DNA of 14,846 nucleotides from Candidatus Omnitrophota bacterium (GTDB lineage: Bacteria > Omnitrophota > Gorgyraeia > S143-82). Where the stretch lies: positions 1-14,846 of the forward strand of contig JALVWL010000060.1 of NCBI GenBank assembly GCA_027034965.1, read 5' to 3'. A program made the position numbers and the translations under genes. This document shows positions 13,583-14,846 of the stretch, in pieces (position 1 is the first letter of the stretch; every line of letters starts with the position of its first letter). Below the pieces are notes generated by a model, which was not told where the DNA came from, searched no databases, and saw only the letters and a program-made list of their open reading frames with translations.

Positions 13583-14375
13583 TACCTTCCGCCTGCTTTT
13601 CCTGGGAGATATGGTAGGGAAGGACTCCCTTGAGGCCTTTCACAAGTATGGCCTTGATTGGCGTGAGGAATTGGGCCTTGATATGATAATCGTCAATGGC
13701 GAGAATCTTGCAAATGGTTCAGGGATTACGGTTAAGATAGCCAATGAGCTGTGGCGCAGTGGGGTGGATGTGGTTACTACAGGAGACCATATATGGAAAC
13801 AGAGGGACTTTATAAAGCGCATAGATGAGTTTCCGTTTATAATAAGGCCTGCCAACTATCCACCGGGTGCACCTGGAAAGGGGTATATAATATGGGCAGC
13901 AGCAAAGGGAGTTAGGGTAGCGGTTTTGAATCTGTTAGGGCGGGTCTTTATGCAGCCCGTAGATTGTCCCTTTCGCAAGGCAGATGAGGTTTTATCTGAA
14001 TTGGATGGAAAGGCCGATATTGTGGTGGTCGATTTCCATGCCGAAGCTACCAGTGAGAAGATAGCAATGGGCTATTATCTTGACGGCAGGGTTGCGGCAG
14101 TGCTCGGTACGCATACCCATGTGCCTACAGCTGACGCAAAACTCCTGCCAAAGGGGACCGCCTATATTACGGATGTTGGTATGGTAGGGCCGCAGTACTC
14201 TGTACTCGGCAGAGTAGTGGATAATGTGGTGCGAAAATATGTCGCAGGGATACCCCAGAGGTTTCCGGTAGCCGAGCCCCCAATTGAGTTTAATGGGGTA
14301 GTAATTGAGATAGATTTGGACTCAAAGAAAGTGAAGTCTATTGAGCAATGGAAGAGATTAGTTTATTTGAATTAG
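13572..14375 (+). CDS. ymdB: YmdB-family metallophosphoesterase (TIGR00282)
   Basis: This 267-residue binuclear metal phosphodiesterase is of the type shown in Bacillus to hydrolyse 2',3'-cyclic nucleotides and to affect biofilm and sporulation decisions. Metal-binding motifs are all present: FLGDMVG near residue 10 (Asp), NGEN (Asn/Glu, about 42-45), TTGDHIWKQRD (His), DFHAEATSEKIAMGYYLDGR (Asp/His) and GTHTHVPTAD (His-x-His). The C-terminal GMVGPQYSVLG and RFPVAEPPIEFNGVVIEID are also characteristic of the family. The ATG lies inside the end of rny (11-nt overlap), so the two products are likely made together. 2',3'-cyclic ends can arise during RNA breakdown, so a link to the upstream nuclease is reasonable but inferred. 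Its end overlaps the xseA start by 28 nt. Confidence 0.95.
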   Translation: MQNNTFRLLFLGDMVGKDSLEAFHKYGLDWREELGLDMIIVNGENLANGSGITVKIANELWRSGVDVVTTGDHIWKQRDFIKRIDEFPFIIRPANYPPGAPGKGYIIWAAAKGVRVAVLNLLGRVFMQPVDCPFRKADEVLSELDGKADIVVVDFHAEATSEKIAMGYYLDGRVAAVLGTHTHVPTADAKLLPKGTAYITDVGMVGPQYSVLGRVVDNVVRKYVAGIPQRFPVAEPPIEFNGVVIEIDLDSKKVKSIEQWKRLVYLN

Positions 14376-14846
14376 GTGGCAAAGAAGGTATAGTTGTCTC
14401 TGTCTCTGAACTCAACTCCCTTGTCCGTCAGGCCCTGCGTTCGAGTTTCCCTGATACTATCTGGGTGGAGGGCGAGGCCTCTCGGGTTAAGGTACATTCT
14501 TCAGGTCATATGTATTTTGTCCTGAAGGATGAGTCAGCGGCTGTCTCGGCGGTGATGTTTCGTTCAGCGCGTGAGGGGATGAAATTCGAATTGGAGCATG
14601 GGATGCAGGTGATATGCCGTGCAAGGGTGGACATTTACGAAAGGGAGGGGCGCTATCAGATATATGTAGAGGAGATAATGCCAAAGGGCGTAGGAGCTCT
14701 GGAGCTTGCCTTCAGGCAGTTAAAGGAGAAGCTAGAAAAGGAAGGCCTCTTTGATGAGACGCGAAAGCAGCCTCTGCCGTTTCTGCCAAGGGTCGTTGGT
14801 GTGGTGACTTCTCCCACTGGTGCGGCGGTACGAGACATAATCAATG
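14348..14846 (+). CDS. xseA: Exodeoxyribonuclease VII large subunit, N-terminal part (3' truncated by window)
   Basis: The frame is open from the ATG at 14348 to the window end, giving 166 residues. After a short lead (MEEISLFELGGKEG) it shows VSVSELNSLVRQAL, then IWVEGEASRVKVHSSGHMYF and VLKDESAAVSAVMFRSA, the OB-fold start of XseA that binds single-stranded DNA. GVGALELAFRQLKEKLEKEGLF and then VGVVTSPTGAAVRDI begin the catalytic domain. XseA with XseB forms exonuclease VII, which degrades single-stranded DNA from both ends. This ATG is the only one that precedes the conserved region; it has a weak ribosome binding site and lies within ymdB (28-nt overlap), suggesting coupling. xseB probably follows outside the window. 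Confidence 0.95.
   Translation, partial: MEEISLFELGGKEGIVVSVSELNSLVRQALRSSFPDTIWVEGEASRVKVHSSGHMYFVLKDESAAVSAVMFRSAREGMKFELEHGMQVICRARVDIYEREGRYQIYVEEIMPKGVGALELAFRQLKEKLEKEGLFDETRKQPLPFLPRVVGVVTSPTGAAVRDIIN

Overview
The window is ordinary-looking bacterial chromosome from a Gram-negative (diderm) organism with a moderate base composition and frequent ATA (Ile) and AGG (Arg) codons. The diderm call rests on an OmpP1/FadL-type outer-membrane barrel and on an ArnT-like and LABN envelope-glycan cassette. RNase Y next to YmdB argues against a typical gammaproteobacterium. A little-cultured lineage such as Omnitrophota, or a Nitrospirota/Desulfobacterota-like group, would fit, but the sequence alone does not settle this. 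TGA is used as a stop, so the standard bacterial code applies.

Layout. (1) 1-276: the 3' end of a DNA polymerase III delta subunit gene (holA). It converges on rpsT (560-826, minus) across a 283-bp gap full of short repeats: 7-bp tandem units, two near-identical 31-bp copies, an inverted arm and a perfect palindrome. (2) 1001-6316: seven closely spaced or overlapping plus-strand genes, which are fmdB-like, vanZ-like, DUF1015, aroB, polyprenyl synthase, LOG-family and D,D-carboxypeptidase. An extended -10 promoter lies in front. (3) 6322-7700: a self-contained unit of a strong sigma-70-type promoter, an OmpP1/FadL-family barrel gene and a clear intrinsic terminator. (4) 7788-11317, minus strand: a family 2 glycosyltransferase, a tiny stand-alone LABN membrane protein, an ArnT-like polytopic glycosyltransferase and a SAM methyltransferase. 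The methyltransferase frame is broken at a run of eight C residues. (5) 11429-end, plus strand: 5-formyltetrahydrofolate cyclo-ligase, RNase Y, YmdB phosphodiesterase and the start of exonuclease VII large subunit (xseA), tightly packed.

How the genes work together. Region 4 reads as an envelope-glycan modification cassette. The GT2 enzyme would charge a lipid carrier with a sugar in the cytoplasm, and the ArnT-like GT-C enzyme would transfer it on the periplasmic face. The small LABN protein sits where a sugar-lipid flippase (GtrA or ArnE/F) is found in comparable systems. Region 2 mixes shikimate (aroB), isoprenoid (polyprenyl synthase) and cell-wall (carboxypeptidase) functions. Region 5 is RNA/DNA housekeeping.

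I see no CRISPR array, insertion sequence, tRNA, rRNA or phage gene. The points most worth a second look are the C8 frameshift, the LABN protein in a flippase-like position, and the heptad-repeat intergenic block.
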